A DNA stretch of 64,000 nt from Azorinus chamasolen (GCA_963576725.1 OY755239.1:62910953-62974952), one strand, 5' to 3'; positions 1-10,757 are shown, counted from the first letter of the stretch. Notes: a model not told the origin generated them from the sequence alone. Made by a program: numbers and translations.

Positions 1-172
1 CCTGTCGTATAATTACATATATCTTCACTGTGTACAAGTATTTCCCTGTGCGATCACTGCTGTGGAGTGCACTGGTTGCACAATCAATTTGTAAATAGTG
101 CAGACCCTGATGAGACAGCTCTTCACTATTTTCAGGTAGGTATATTGACGCGAATAGCAAGCGAAGGGTTAA
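1..172 (-). mobile_element. TTAA-C MITE, cut by the window edge
   Basis: Matches the inverse of the full TTAA-C copy at 2645-2894, ending ATAGCAAGCGAAGGGTTAA (TTAA 169-172). The palindrome tip is deleted. Confidence 0.75.
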
Positions 173-369
173 CAGTTAAAAGGAAATCATTGGAGATGTT
201 CGGTCAATCTCCGATTTTGGAAAAACACTATGAATATTAATTGGATTTTCACCTAAAAAGTATTCCTGCCAAATTTGGTGGAAATCTATTCAGTAATGGT
301 TAACTATTTCCCTGGTATAAATTTTTTCACACATTTGCAAACAGTCTGATCAGAGTCTGCACTGTTTGC

Positions 370-617
370 TTAACCCTTTCCCTCATATAAACGTGTCTTC
401 ACACATTTGCAAACAGAGTAGACCCAGATCAGACGGCTCCTAGAGGAGCCATCTGATCAGGGTCCTCTGTTTGCTTGTAGAATTTGATAGATCTATTTCT
501 TTGCTTTCTAGAATGTCTACAATGTTCCACCTTTCGTATTTCATTATAATTTTTCTGTTCATGACTATTCAGTAGGTATTGAAATTTGTAATAAACATAG
601 AACAGGGAAAGGGTTAA
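370..617 (+). mobile_element. TTAA-A1 MITE
   Basis: TTAACCCTTTCCCTCATATA ... CAGGGAAAGGGTTAA with a 32-bp-arm palindrome around CTAGAG (about 411-475). A truncated relative (299-373) precedes it. Confidence 0.85.
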
Positions 618-767
618 GAAAATTTCTACTTCTGATTGTGCAGTTTCGACAAGAGTGAAGAATTAGCCTTTTTCCTTGTTCCATCTTATTGATTCTGTGC
701 ATGAATATCAATGATGTATAGAAAGTTTGAATACACATGAAACAGTTTTATGAGAATCTGATGTAGT

Positions 768-995
768 TTAACCTGTTCTATGTCTATTCCTAATTTCAAT
801 ACCTACTGAATTTTCATGGGCAAAATAGTTTTAATGAAATATGAAAGGTGGCCATTTTAACAGTAAAGAAACAAGTCTATCAAATTCTATTGGCAAACAG
901 AGCAGACCCTTATCATTATAGGAGCTGCCTGATCTGGGTCTATATACACTGTTTGCAAATGAGTGAAAACATGTTTATATGAAGGAAACGGTTAA
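768..995 (-). mobile_element. TTAA-A1 MITE, diverged
   Basis: Inverse orientation: TTAACCTGTTCTATG... to ...GGAAACGGTTAA. The left palindrome arm is shortened. A further A2 fragment follows at 1021-1199. Confidence 0.75.
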
Positions 996-1241
996 GAAAT
1001 TGTAAATTAAAATCTATTTTAGCATACAGGAGCCATCTGATCAGGGTCAGCTTTTTGCTTTAACTCGACACAATATATATCTGATTATACAGTTTTTGTC
1101 AAAGCAAAAACAAAACTTAAAAAGTTTATATTATAACAATTCAGCTAATAAATATTCATGATTATTTCTGACATGAATATTGAACAGGGAAAAGTTTAAC
1201 GAACCTGTGTAAGACATCAGACAAAGGCAAGCATTTGTGAA

Positions 1242-1493
1242 TTAACCCCTTTCTTCATATAAACATGTTTTCACGCATTTGCAAACAGAGAAGACCCAGA
1301 TCAGACGGCTCCTAGAGGAGCCGTCTGATCAGGGTCTGCTCTGTTTGCTATATTGGAATTGACAGATCTGTTTCTTTACTGTCTAAAATGGCCACAATAT
1401 TCCACCTTCCATATTTCATTATAACTATATTTTCCATGAATATTCAGTAGGTATTGAAGTTTGGAATAAACATAGAACAGGGAAAGGGTTTAA
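1242..1493 (+). mobile_element. TTAA-A1 MITE
   Basis: Full copy with palindrome tip GGCTCCTAGAGGAGCC near 1307-1322. Its right TTAA (1490-1493) is shared with the next element. Confidence 0.85.
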
Positions 1494-1747
1494 CCCATTA
1501 CCTCATAGGCTACATTTTTAGACCCAACCTCTTTGAATAAACCTACCGAAAATGAGCATTAACTAGAGAAAAGGAAAGTTTTATAGTTTGTAGTTTGTAG
1601 AATTTGATAGATCTATTTCTTTGCTTTGTAGTTTGAAACCATTGTGATAAATAGAGCATTTGCTCCTATAGGAGCAAATGCTCTATTTATCACAATGGTT
1701 TCACAAAGTGACTTTTACAGAGTCGTCAATATGAGGGAATGGGTTAA
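1490..1747 (+). mobile_element. TTAA-B MITE
   Basis: TTAACCCATTACCTCATAGG ... GAGGGAATGGGTTAA. Palindrome GATAAATAGAGCATTTGCTC/CTATAGGAGC...TTATC at about 1643-1693. A short duplicated TAGTTTG.AGAATTTGATAGATC fragment lies inside. Confidence 0.85.
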
Positions 1748-2167
1748 GAGTGGCTATGACTGTTATAAATGTACATGCAGTCAGAAAGTACATTAGAACC
1801 TGTGCGATGATGATGATGTTTTATTGGAAAGTAGAAGCCATTTACCAGTCTGTATTACAAATTATTGTCTTCATATGACGAGAATTAACTTGAAGACACT
1901 ATGGTGCTATTCTTGGTATCTTTTGCAAACCCATTCGATCCAGAGTAACACTGTTAGTGCCATCAGGATTAAATTGTTTGACATTATCGTTTTTTATAAC
2001 AGATATAGAAGTAAAGTCTCCTGATAGTTTTGAAATAAATGTCACCTTCTTCCAAGCAAAATACTCTTAGCATGCTCAGGGTCAACAGATCAAATCAAGC
2101 TTGATCCCACAGGAGCTATTCGCTTCATTATAAAGGGAGAGCTCATTAGACGAGCATTAATCCAGTG
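1748..2167. other. no gene or clear repeat recognised
   Basis: AT-rich spacer. A 66-codon + frame (1824-2024) has no supporting feature. Confidence 0.5.
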
Positions 2168-2632
2168 TTAACCCCTTACTCCATAGAGACACCATTTAAT
2201 GCCCTTTCCTCCATGTAAACGCCTTTTCACGCATTTGCAAACAGAGTAGACCCAGATCAGATGGAGCCCTCTGATTAGGGCCTGCTGTTTGCTTATAATA
2301 TACATGTAGTTCTTATTCTACAGTTTTTATTAGACAAAAAAAATCTTGTTCATAAGCCATTATAATTGATACAAAGCTGATAAATATCCATACATACAAT
2401 ATTTCTCATATGAATTTTAAGAAATAATGACATCATGAATTATTTAATTAGATTAATTGTTAAAATAGCACATGGACAAAGGAAATTTTGGCCATAGCAG
2501 AAACTGTAGAATCATATTATCTATATCATATCATAGGCAAACAGAGCAGACCCTGATCAGGAGCTGTCTGATCTGGGTCTGCTCAGTGTTTGCAAAGGTG
2601 TAGAAAGTTGTAGTTATGGAGTAAAGGGCTAA
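2168..2632 (+). mobile_element. TTAA-A2 composite (two cores)
   Basis: Begins GTTAACCCCTTACTCCATAG, holds two GCAAACAGAG..GTTTGC cores in opposite orientation (about 2238-2295 and 2535-2596) and ends GGAGTAAAGGGCTAA, with TTAA mutated to CTAA. Looks like a head-to-head A2 fusion. Confidence 0.65.
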
Positions 2633-2644
2633 CGAAGAAAAAGC

Positions 2645-2894
2645 TTAACCCTTCGCTTGCTATTCGTGTCAATATACCTACCTGAAAATAGTGAAGACCC
2701 AGATGAGACAGCTCCTGCAGGAGCTGTCTCATCAGGGTCTGCACTATTTACAAGTTGATTGTGCAACTAGTGCACTCCACAGCAGTGATTGCACAGCGAA
2801 ATACTTGTACACCGTGAAGATATATGTAATTATACAACAGGGCATAGGTAAAGAAGGAGAAATGTATTTTAAAATTCAGCAAGAGAAGGGTTAA
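2645..2894 (+). mobile_element. TTAA-C MITE, complete, 250 bp
   Basis: TTAACCCTTCGCTTGCTATT ... GCAAGAGAAGGGTTAA with palindrome tip CAGCTCCTGCAGGAGCTG. Same length as the copy at 42130-42379, opposite orientation. Confidence 0.85.
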
Positions 2895-3237
2895 AACTCG
2901 GTGAAGAGGGGAGACTGGGTGTCCTAAGCATGCTGGGTATAAAGGTGGTAATCATCACGCGAGGGGAAAAAATCTTTCTTCCTGCAATAAGCATAAATGT
3001 GCAGGGAAAAATCTAGAGTGAATGCCTTATAGAACCATTTTCTATGGTAAATATACTTCTCAATCATCTATCTGTCATGTATGGCAGATAATAAAGGGAT
3101 GATCACAGAACAAAAAACTTCCTAGAAAGATACCAGACGTTTATTGTAGCTTGTCAATTCAGCTGTCATAGAAGCAGATCAAGTAGTACAAGATATTATG
3201 AGCTATAACAGAAGGATAAGGCTGAGTCAAAACATGA

Positions 3238-3457
3238 TGTGAAGACAAAGAAAAATACCCTGAATTTTCAAATAGACTATTCCAAAATTCAAACAGGCCA
3301 AGCTTATGGTGAGTATTTAGGGATCTTTCTAAAGAAAAGTGTAACATGACAAACAGTGCAGACCCTGATGAGAGGGCTCCTCTAGGAGCCCTCTCATTTG
3401 GGTCTACACTGTTTGCAAAGGACATTAGGGACTTGTGTCTTGCACTGTAAGGGTTAA
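3238..3457 (-). mobile_element. TTAA-D MITE, left end degraded
   Basis: AATTTTCAAATAGACTATTC ... GCACTGTAAGGGTTAA; palindrome tip GGGCTCCTCTAGGAGCCC. Full homologue at 31505-31719. The region 2895-3237 before it shows nothing recognised. Confidence 0.7.
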
Positions 3458-3585
3458 CCCTAATTTTACTCCATGCCTAGCATGTAAGAAATAATGACCT
3501 CATGAATATTAATTAGATTAATATTATAATGGCACATAAATAGTGACACAGGAAATTTCGATCATGGTATTAACTGCAGAACCAT

Positions 3586-3748
3586 GGTCCATGCTTATAA
3601 AACTTTTTAGTTGAGTCTGAGTTTGTTCTCAAGCGTTTGATTGGTCAGATTTGAGTTCTCAAGCTTTTGATTGGTCAGGCACAAATCTGACCAATCAAAA
3701 ACTTGAGAACAAACTCAGACTCAACTAAAAGTTTTATAAGCATGGACC
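3586..3748. mobile_element. 163-bp inverted-repeat element nested in TTAA-A2
   Basis: Arms of about 70 bp starting GGTCCATGCTTATAAAACTT and ending the inverse (AAGTTTTATAAGCATGGACC type), with an internal direct repeat of CTCAAGC.TTTGATTGGTCAG. Flanked by CCAT/CAT, a possible short target duplication. Confidence 0.7.
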
Positions 3749-3760
3749 CATATCTATATA

Positions 3761-3944
3761 ATTTCATAAGCAAACAAAGCAAATCCTGATCACATGACTC
3801 CTATAGGAGTCGTCTGAGCTAGGTCTACATTGTTTGCAAAGGCATAGAAATTATTTCATAAGCAAACAAAGCAAATCCTGATCACATGGCTCCTATAGGA
3901 GTCGTCTGAGCTAGGTCTACACTGTTTGCAAAGGCATAGAAATG
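3761..3944. repeat. 92-bp tandem duplication of a MITE core
   Basis: Two copies of ATTTCATAAGCAAACAAAGC ... AAAGGCATAGAAATT, differing at only two or three sites. Creates two adjacent hairpins. Confidence 0.85.
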
Positions 3945-3963
3945 CTCATTTATGGAGTAAAGG

Positions 3964-4206
3964 GTTAAACATTTCTCTTATATAAACACTTTTTCAATAC
4001 TTTGCAAACAGAGTAGACCCAGATCAGATGGCTTAGTAACAGTAGGAGCTGTCTGATCAGGGTCTGCTCTGTTTGCTGATGGTATAATATAGATTTAATT
4101 CTAAAGATTCTGCTTAGGCCAAAATGTCCTGCATTCATATGCTATTAGAAAAATCTAATCTAATTACTGTACTATAATCAATGATCATCAGATGGCGTCG
4201 TTTCTT
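3964..4206 (+). mobile_element. TTAA-A MITE, diverged
   Basis: TTAAACATTTCTCTTATATA, core GCAAACAGAG..GTTTGC at 4004-4077 with an enlarged tip; ends near TTAA 4203, shared with the next B copy. Confidence 0.6.
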
Positions 4207-6090
4207 AAAGGCCTTTCCTCCATAAATACGCCTTTCTGTCGCCTCTGTAAAAGTCATTTTTTGAAACCATTGTGATAAATAAAGCATTTGCTCCTGTAGG
4301 AGCAAAATGCTCTAATTATCACAATGGTTTCAAACTACAAAATTCTAAAAGTTTCTTTTGCTCTAGTTAATGCTCCTTTTCGGTAGATTTATTCAAAGAG
4401 GTTACCAGTCTAAAACTAGAGGTTTGTTTTTGTCACAAAAACAGATGTCTCCCCCTCCCATCCTCTTTTCAATACACAAGTGTAATGTCTGTAACTCCAA
4501 ACTTATCAGGGTCTAATTTTAAGTCATCAGTGGCAATAACTCCAACATTATCAGCGGGAGACAATTCAAAAACCCCAGGTACACAAAAACACATGCTGGT
4601 CAACATTCCTGTGAAGTTTGGTGACTCTAGTACTACTGGTTTCAGAGATACACACGACACAAAGTAAAGTTTCTCTTATTTTAAGTCATAAGGGGCAGTA
4701 ACTCCAAAGTTATCAGGGGGAGACAATTAAAAAACCCAGATGCACAACAACTCATGCAGGTGAACATTCCTGTGTGAAGTTTGGTGACTCTAGCTCTACT
4801 GGTTTCAGAGATACGTGCAGCACAAAGTTTCTCTAATTTAAAGTTATCATATCAGGGGCAATAACTCAAGAATTATCAGGGGGAGACAATCCAAAATACC
4901 CAGGTGCACAACAACTCATGCTGGTCAACATTTCCGTGAAGTTTGATGACTCTAGCCCTAGTGGTTTTAAAGATATGCATGACACAAAGTTTCTCTAATT
5001 TTAAGTAATCATATCAGGGGCTATAACTCCAAAGTTATCAAGGGGAGACAATTCAAAAATCCCAGGTGCACAACAACTCATGCCGAAGAACATTCCTGTG
5101 CAGTTTGGTGACTCTAGCCCTAGTGGTTTCAGAGATATGCACCATACTAAGTAAAGTTTGTCTAATTGTATGTCATCAGGGGCAGTAACTCCAAAATTAA
5201 CAGGGGGGGGGGGACAATTCAAAAACCCAAGAGCAAAACAACTCATGCTAGTGAACAATCCTGTGAAGTTTGGTGACTCTAGCCCTACTGGTTTCAGAGA
5301 TATGCACCACACTAAGTAAAGTTTGTCTAATTGTATGTCATCAGGGCCAGTAACTCCAAAATTTACAGGGGGGGGGGGACAATTCAAAAACCCAAGAGCA
5401 AAACAACTCATGCTAGTGAACAATCCTGTGAAGTTTGGTGACTCTAGCCCTACTGGTTTCAGAGATATGCACCACACTAAGTAAAGTTTGTCTAATTGTA
5501 TGTCATCAGGGGCAGTAACTCCAAAATTAACAGGGGGGGGGGGGACAATTCAAAAACCCAAGAGCAAAACAACTCATGCTAGTGAACAATCCTGTGAAGT
5601 TTGGTGACTCTAGCCCTACTGGTTTCAGAGATATGCACCACACTAAGTAAAGTTTGTCTAATTGTAGGTCATCAGGGGCAGTAACTCCAAAATTAACAGG
5701 GGGGGGGGGACAATTCAAAAACCCAAGAGCAAAACAACTCATGCTAGTGAACAATCCTGTGAAGTTTGGTGACTCTAGCCCTACTGGTTTCAGAGTAACA
5801 TGCGACACAAAGTTTGTATAAATTTAAGTGTTCATATCAGGGGCAATAACTCAAGAATTATCAAGGGGGAGACAATTAAAAAAAACATAGGTGCACAACA
5901 ACTCATGCTGGTGAACATTCCTGTGAAGTTTGGTGACTCTAGCGCAACTGGTTTCAGAGATACGCGTGACACAAGTTTGTGACGGACAGACAGACGGATG
6001 GATGGATGGACAGACAGACAACTCTGGCAAAAACAATATGTCTCCCCATAAATGGGGGAGACATAAATAGCCTATGAGGGAATGGGTTAA
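4203..6090 (-). mobile_element. TTAA-B MITE interrupted by HINE element 1
   Basis: 4203-4415 is the left part (palindrome tip TTTGCTCCTGTAGGAGCAAA near 4285-4304); 6066-6090 (ATAGCCTATGAGGGAATGGG then TTAA) is the missing end. The HINE entered between ..TCTAAAA and ATAGCC... Confidence 0.85.
4416..6065 (+). mobile_element. HINE/pearl element 1 with ~160-bp tandem core
   Basis: About nine or ten units of roughly 155-165 bp (TCATCAGGGGCAGTAACTCC..., ...GTGAAGTTTGGTGACTCTAG) from 4480 to 5975. The last four are nearly identical and carry G homopolymers of 9-12. They are followed by (GACA/GATG)n at 5990-6020 and the end hairpin TGTCTCCCC..GGGGGAGACA (6040-6064). This is the architecture of bivalve pearl/Helitron-associated elements. 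It sits inside a TTAA-B MITE. Long frames on the - strand here are array artefacts. Confidence 0.8.
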
Positions 6091-6459
6091 ACCAATATTC
6101 AATAGGGAGAGGGTTAACTTTTTGCATGCCAAGTAACTGTTGTCCAAAAAATTTGTTCCATATAAGTCTCACAGACGATATTTCTTTTCTGATGTTTTTA
6201 ATTACACAATGCACGTATGAAATAGATTAGAAAGGTTATTACGATGTCACTGCTTGTGTGCAAGCCATTTGGATCCAGATTGGTCTCTGCACCGTGTAAT
6301 GCAGGGTTTACTCAAGATTTGAAATATTTGACACTCTCACTATAATTTTGATAAGAAAGAAATAAAAATCACTTTTAGAATCGTAACAGATGACAGTTAC
6401 CGGTACTTAGCTTAACGATCATATTTTAGAATATTTTGCATTAACAAAATGACGTCAGA

Positions 6460-6675
6460 ATGTCAATCTATGTGCTAATGAGCATGGTAAGAAAAGAGTT
6501 CACCCAGGGCGAACTACCTAAAGAAAGAGATGTTAATATCGAACATTTTGAAAACTTCATAGCTGTAGAAACAAGCAGAAATGCATCTGCCATTCCTAAG
6601 ACGTTGCCCAAGTTTATTATCCAAAAATTCGCTGAAATGGAAACATCTATTTCAGGTAGAACAAGCTGGGTGTGA
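6460..6675 (+). CDS. unassigned small ORF, weak
   Basis: 71 codons with reasonable composition (QGELPKERDVNIEHFENFIA, PKTLPKFIIQKFAEMETS) in a stretch with no recognised repeat, between two repeat blocks. No splice or promoter evidence, no known domain. It may be a chance frame or a relic. Confidence 0.2.
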   Translation: MSIYVLMSMVRKEFTQGELPKERDVNIEHFENFIAVETSRNASAIPKTLPKFIIQKFAEMETSISGRTSWV

Positions 6676-6809
6676 AATACAATGTTTTCTATTTCTAAAA
6701 ATAGATGTTTCTATTTTCCCTTTCTGTTGAAACTTGCCCATGGTAGATGGGTTACCCTAATTAGTAATTACCCAAAGTATTATGAAAAACAAGTAAAAAT
6801 GCAGAAACC

Positions 6810-7860
6810 GCATTAAAGCTGGAATTTTTTGTGTTGACCTTGACCCAATTTCATGTATCCATGTATCAACTGAAAGACCTTCACCCAAGCTATCTGCATA
6901 CCAAATATAAATTGTCTAGCATATGCACTTCAGAAGTTATAACAAAATTTTAATGACAGCAAAGTTCTAAAAACAGTGACCTTGACATGATTTCAGGTAT
7001 CTTTATGTCAATTCTTTAATGTATTTACCAAAGCTATCTGAATACCAAAGGTGAATTGCCTAGCGTTCATATACCAGAAGTTATAGCAAAATGTTAAAGT
7101 TTGTTAAAAACAACCAAGTTTTCAAAATAGTGACCTTGACCTTGACCCAATTTCATGTTTCCTTGTATCAACTGAAAGACCTTCACCCAAGCTATCTGCA
7201 TACCAAATATAAATTGTCTAGCATATGCAGTTCAGAAGTTATAACAATTTTTTAATGACAGCAAAGTTTTCAAAATAGTGACCTTGACATGCTTTCAGGT
7301 ATCTTTATGTCATTTGTAAGGCCCTTACCAAAGCTATCTGAATACCAAAGGTGAATTGCCTAGCGTTCATGGATCAGAAGTTATAGCATAATGTCAAAGT
7401 TTGTTAAAAACAGCCAAGTTTTCAAAATGTATCAACTGAAAGGCTTTCACGTACCAAAGCCATCTCAATACCATATATCAATTGTCTATATGTTTATCAG
7501 AAGTTAAGACAAAATGTTGAAGTTTTTCAATGATGACCAACTTGTCAAAATAGTGACCTTGACTTTGACCTTATTTCAAATAGCTTTAAATCAACTGAAA
7601 GGTCTTTACCAAAGCCATCTTCATACCAAAGATGAAATGCCTAGCATTTGTAGTTCAGAAGTTATAGCAATGTTAAAGTTTGTTAAAAACATCAGAGTTT
7701 TTGAAATAGTGACCTTGACCTGATCTCATGTATCCTTGTATCAAGTCAAGGCCTTTACCCAAGCTATCTGAATACCAAATATGAATTGTCTAACTTAAAT
7801 AATTCAGAAGTTATAAGCAATGCTAAAGTTTTGTTATCGACGGCACACTGCCCGCCAAAT
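6810..7860 (+). repeat. tandem array, ~150-bp unit, about 7 copies (HINE/pearl-like)
   Basis: Repeating block AGTGACCTTGACC...TTTCATGTATCC, TATCAACTGAAAG, CCAAGCTATCTGCATACCAAA, CAGAAGTTATA. Unit starts lie near 6835, 6976, 7130, 7276, 7551 and 7708, with a shortened unit near 7430. A GC-rich segment (ACTGCCCGCCAAATCGCCCG) follows, like the tails of related elements. The end hairpin is not clear. Confidence 0.75.
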
Positions 7861-7984
7861 CGCCCGCCCACCAGGTTTTCTACAAAAAATCCAGCTAACA
7901 AACAGCATAACAATGCAGACCTCAATAAAATGGCTTTAGAAGAAGTAATTTGATCTGGGCCTACACTATTAGCTAATAATTATA

Positions 7985-9768
7985 TCAGTCTTCATATAAA
8001 AGCCTTTTCATGCATATGCAAACAGTGTAGACCACAATCAACCCTAGATCTGCTCTGCTTGCCAATGGATATTGATAGACCTGTTTCTTTTATTTCTAAA
8101 ATGGATACAATGTTCCACATTCCACATTTTATTATATCTAGTTTGTCCATGAATTATAATTCAGTAGGTATTGAAAGTTGAAACAAGAGATGTTTGTAAA
8201 ACATGTATACCCCCAGACCCCCTGACGTTTGATCTAGTGACCTCAACTATAGAGGTCATCTAGCGGTCATGACTAATCACCACAGCAACTTTAAAAGTCC
8301 TAAGCCAAACCACTGATCATTTATTGATCTGAAAACATTTCACAAGTTAAGGTCATGGTGACCTTGACCTTTGACCTAGTGACCTCAACAACTATAGGGG
8401 TCATCTAGTGGTCACGACCAACTACCACAGCAAGTTTGAAGATCCCGAACCAAACCATTGAGCAGTTATTAATTGGAAACCATTTCATCAGTTAAGGTCA
8501 TGGTGACCTTGACCTTTGACCTAGTGACCTAATAAAAACAATAGGGGTTATCTATCGGTCATGACCAACCACCACAGCAAGTTTGAAGATCCTAAGCCAA
8601 ACGCTTGAGCAGTTATTGATCGGAAACCATTTCACCAGTTAAGGTCATGGTGACCTTGACCTTTGACCTAGTGACCTAAAAACCAACAGGGCTCATCTAG
8701 TTGTCATGACCAACCACCACAGCAAATTTGAAGATCCTAAGCCAAACCCTTGAGCAGTTATTGATCAGAAACCGTTTTATAAGTTAAGGTCATTGTGACC
8801 TTGACCTTTGACCTAGTGACCTCAAAAACAATAGGGGTCATCCAGTTGTCATGACCAACTACCGCAGCAAGTTTGAAGATACTAAGCCAAACCCATGAGC
8901 AGTTATTGATCGGAAACCATTGAACCAGTTAAGAGCATGGTGACCTTGACCTTTGACCTAGTGACCTAAAAAACAATAGGGGTCATCTAGTGGTCATTAC
9001 CAACCACCACAGCAAATTTGAAGATCCTAAGCCAAACCCTTGAGCAGTTATTGATCGCAAACCATTTCACCAGTTAAGGTCATGGTGACCTTGACCTTTG
9101 ACCTAGTGACCTAAAAAACAATAGGACTCATCTAGTTGTCATGACCAACCACCTAAGCAAATTTGAAGATCCTAAGTCAAACCCTTGAGCAGTTATTGAT
9201 CAGAAACCATTTTACCAGTTAAGGTCATGGTGACCTTGACCTTTGACCTAGTGACCTCAAAAACAATAGGGGTCATCCCGTGGTCATGACCAACTACCAC
9301 TGCAAGTTTGAAGATTCTAAGCTAAACCCTTGAGCAGTTATTGATCGGAAACCATTTAACCAGTTAAGGTCATGGTGACTTTGACCTTTGACCTTGTGAC
9401 CTCAAAATCAATAGGGGTCATCTAGTGGTCATGACCAACCACCACAGCAAGTTTGAAGATCCCAAGCCAAACCCTTGAGCAGTTATTGATCGGAAACTAT
9501 TTTACCATTGTAGGTCATGGTGACCTTGACCTTTGACCTAGTGACCTCAAAAACAAAAGGGGTCTTCTACTTGTCATGACCAACCACCACAGCAAGTTTG
9601 AAGATTCTAGGCCAAGTCGTTTATTAGTTATCGTTCGGAAACCATCGATCTACTGACCGACCGACCGACCGACAGACCGACCGACCGACCGACATGTGCA
9701 AAGCAATATACCCCCATTTTTTCAAAAGGGGGGTATAATAAACATAGAACAGGGAAATTTAAGGGTTA
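7985..9768 (+). mobile_element. TTAA-A1 MITE interrupted by HINE element 2
   Basis: Left part 7985-8182 (TCATATAAAAGCCTTTTCAT ... GTAGGTATTGAAAGTTGA), right part 9739-9768 (TAAACATAGAACAGGGAAAT..GGGTTAA). The left TTAA is degraded. Confidence 0.75.
8183..9738 (+). mobile_element. HINE/pearl element 2 with ~145-bp tandem core
   Basis: Starts ACAAGAGATGTTTGTAAAAC..TATACCCCC. About ten units of 143-147 bp, each with TGACCTTGACCTTTGACCT and GTTTGAAGATCCTAAGCC. Then (ACCG)n at 9654-9694 and hairpin TACCCCC..GGGGGGTA to 9737. Inserted in a TTAA-A1 MITE whose interrupted end resumes as TAAACATAGAACAGGG. Confidence 0.85.
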
Positions 9769-10058
9769 ACAAGTTAGGGAAAGGGTTAACAGGGAAAGGG
9801 TAAACAGAGAAAGGGTAAACAGAGAAAGGGTTAACAGAGAAAGGGTTAAAAGAGAAAGGGTTAACAGAGAAACGGTAAACAGAGAAAGGGTAAACAGAGA
9901 AAGGGTTAACAGGGAAAGGGTTAAAAAAGAAAGGATTAACAGGGAAAGGATAAACAGAGAAAGGGTAAACAGAGAACGGGTTAACAGGGAAAGGGTTAAA
10001 AGGGAAAGGGTTAACAGGGAAAGGGTTAAAAGGGAAAGGGTTAACAGGGAAAGGGTAA
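9752..10058 (+). repeat. 15-bp minisatellite built from a TTAA-A1 terminus
   Basis: About 20 units of AACAGRGAAAGGGTT(A), variants AGGGAAAGGGTTAAC and AGAGAAAGGGTAAAC. The unit equals the last 15 bp of TTAA-A1 elements (GAACAGGGAAAGGGTTAA), and a real A1 end lies at its left edge. The 143-codon - strand frame here is an array artefact. Confidence 0.9.
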
Positions 10059-10264
10059 ATGTGATCAGAAATTGACTTATTCAGATTTGTTACAAACCTG
10101 TACAGAGGTGATGTACTGTCTGTCTGAATACTTACAGTAATTACTGTAAACACTCATGTTTAGTCAGTGTGCAAAGGGTTATGCAAGAATGCTGATTAAT
10201 ATTGTAATTCTTGAACAAGTCTTTCTTGGACAAATCACTCATTTTTCTTGACCTTACAAGACAG

Positions 10265-10371
10265 TTACAATATTATATCGATATTTATGTCTTCATCTAT
10301 GACAAATGTCATAAATCTCTCTAGCTGTTCAAACAGCGTGATTTTCCACTCACCATCATTACTAGATGCCA
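10265..10371 (-). CDS. candidate terminal exon of a - strand gene
   Basis: After acceptor gatcaaagccag, 34 codons (ASSNDGEWKITLFEQLER then FMTFVIDEDINIDIIL) end in TAA at 10267-10265. An internal ATG|gtgagt could instead act as a donor and shorten the exon. The acidic C-terminus looks protein-like but is not recognised. No AATAAA was seen just downstream. It could belong to the same gene as the 20-27 kb candidates. Confidence 0.35.
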
Positions 10372-10440
10372 CTGGCTTTGATCAGAGAAGTTTGCTCATA
10401 AAATAACAAGTTCAACACTTTTCAGCAAGAAAGAAAGGAA

Positions 10441-10757
10441 CTCAGCTCATGAAAAATCTTTGAGTATGTAACAAACATTCAAGCTATGTGCCTGCTGGTA
10501 GGAGCTCAAGTAAAATCTTTGACTATGCACAAAACATGAAAGTTATTCGCATGATGGTAGGAGTTCAGCTCATAATTATAAAATCTTTGAGAAATTAACA
10601 AACATTCAAAAATAAAATTCTGCTGATAGTTCAGCTCATTGTAAAGTTTAAACTCTTTTGAGTAGGTTACAAACATTCTTGAAAGTTATTCGCCTGATGG
10701 TAGGAGTTCTGCTCATAATTATAAAATCTTTGAGCAGGTAACAAATATTCAAGTTAT
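10441..10757 (+). repeat. degenerate tandem repeat, ~70-bp unit, about 4-5 copies
   Basis: Recurring GTTCAGCTCAT, AAAATCTTTGAG, GTAACAAACATTCAA and AAAGTTATTCGC.TGATGGTAGGAG. No transposon end seen. Confidence 0.7.

Larger units (their letters stand above)
3454..3967 (-). mobile_element. TTAA-A2 MITE carrying a nested inverted repeat and a 92-bp duplication
   Basis: TTAA (3454) shared with the D copy; ends GGAGTAAAGGGTTAA at 3967. Interrupted at 3586-3748 by an inverted-repeat element; its core is tandemly duplicated (3761-3852, 3853-3944). Confidence 0.7.

Noticed and set aside
5001..5808. 158- and 93-codon - strand frames with repeated CISLKPVGLESPNFTG
   Set aside because: They are the tandem core of HINE element 1 read through; repeated peptide and homopolymer G runs show no coding selection.
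4480..5980. CRISPR-like array
   Set aside because: Units are about 160 bp with no spacer pattern, in a eukaryotic Helitron-associated element.
9752..10058. Telomere-like array (GGGTTAA)
   Set aside because: The 15-bp unit is the TTAA-A1 terminus, not TTAGGG, and begins at an A1 end.
9722..10153. 143-codon - strand frame with repeating NPFPVNPF
   Set aside because: It is translation of the 15-bp minisatellite; the unit length is a multiple of three, so the frame stays open by default.
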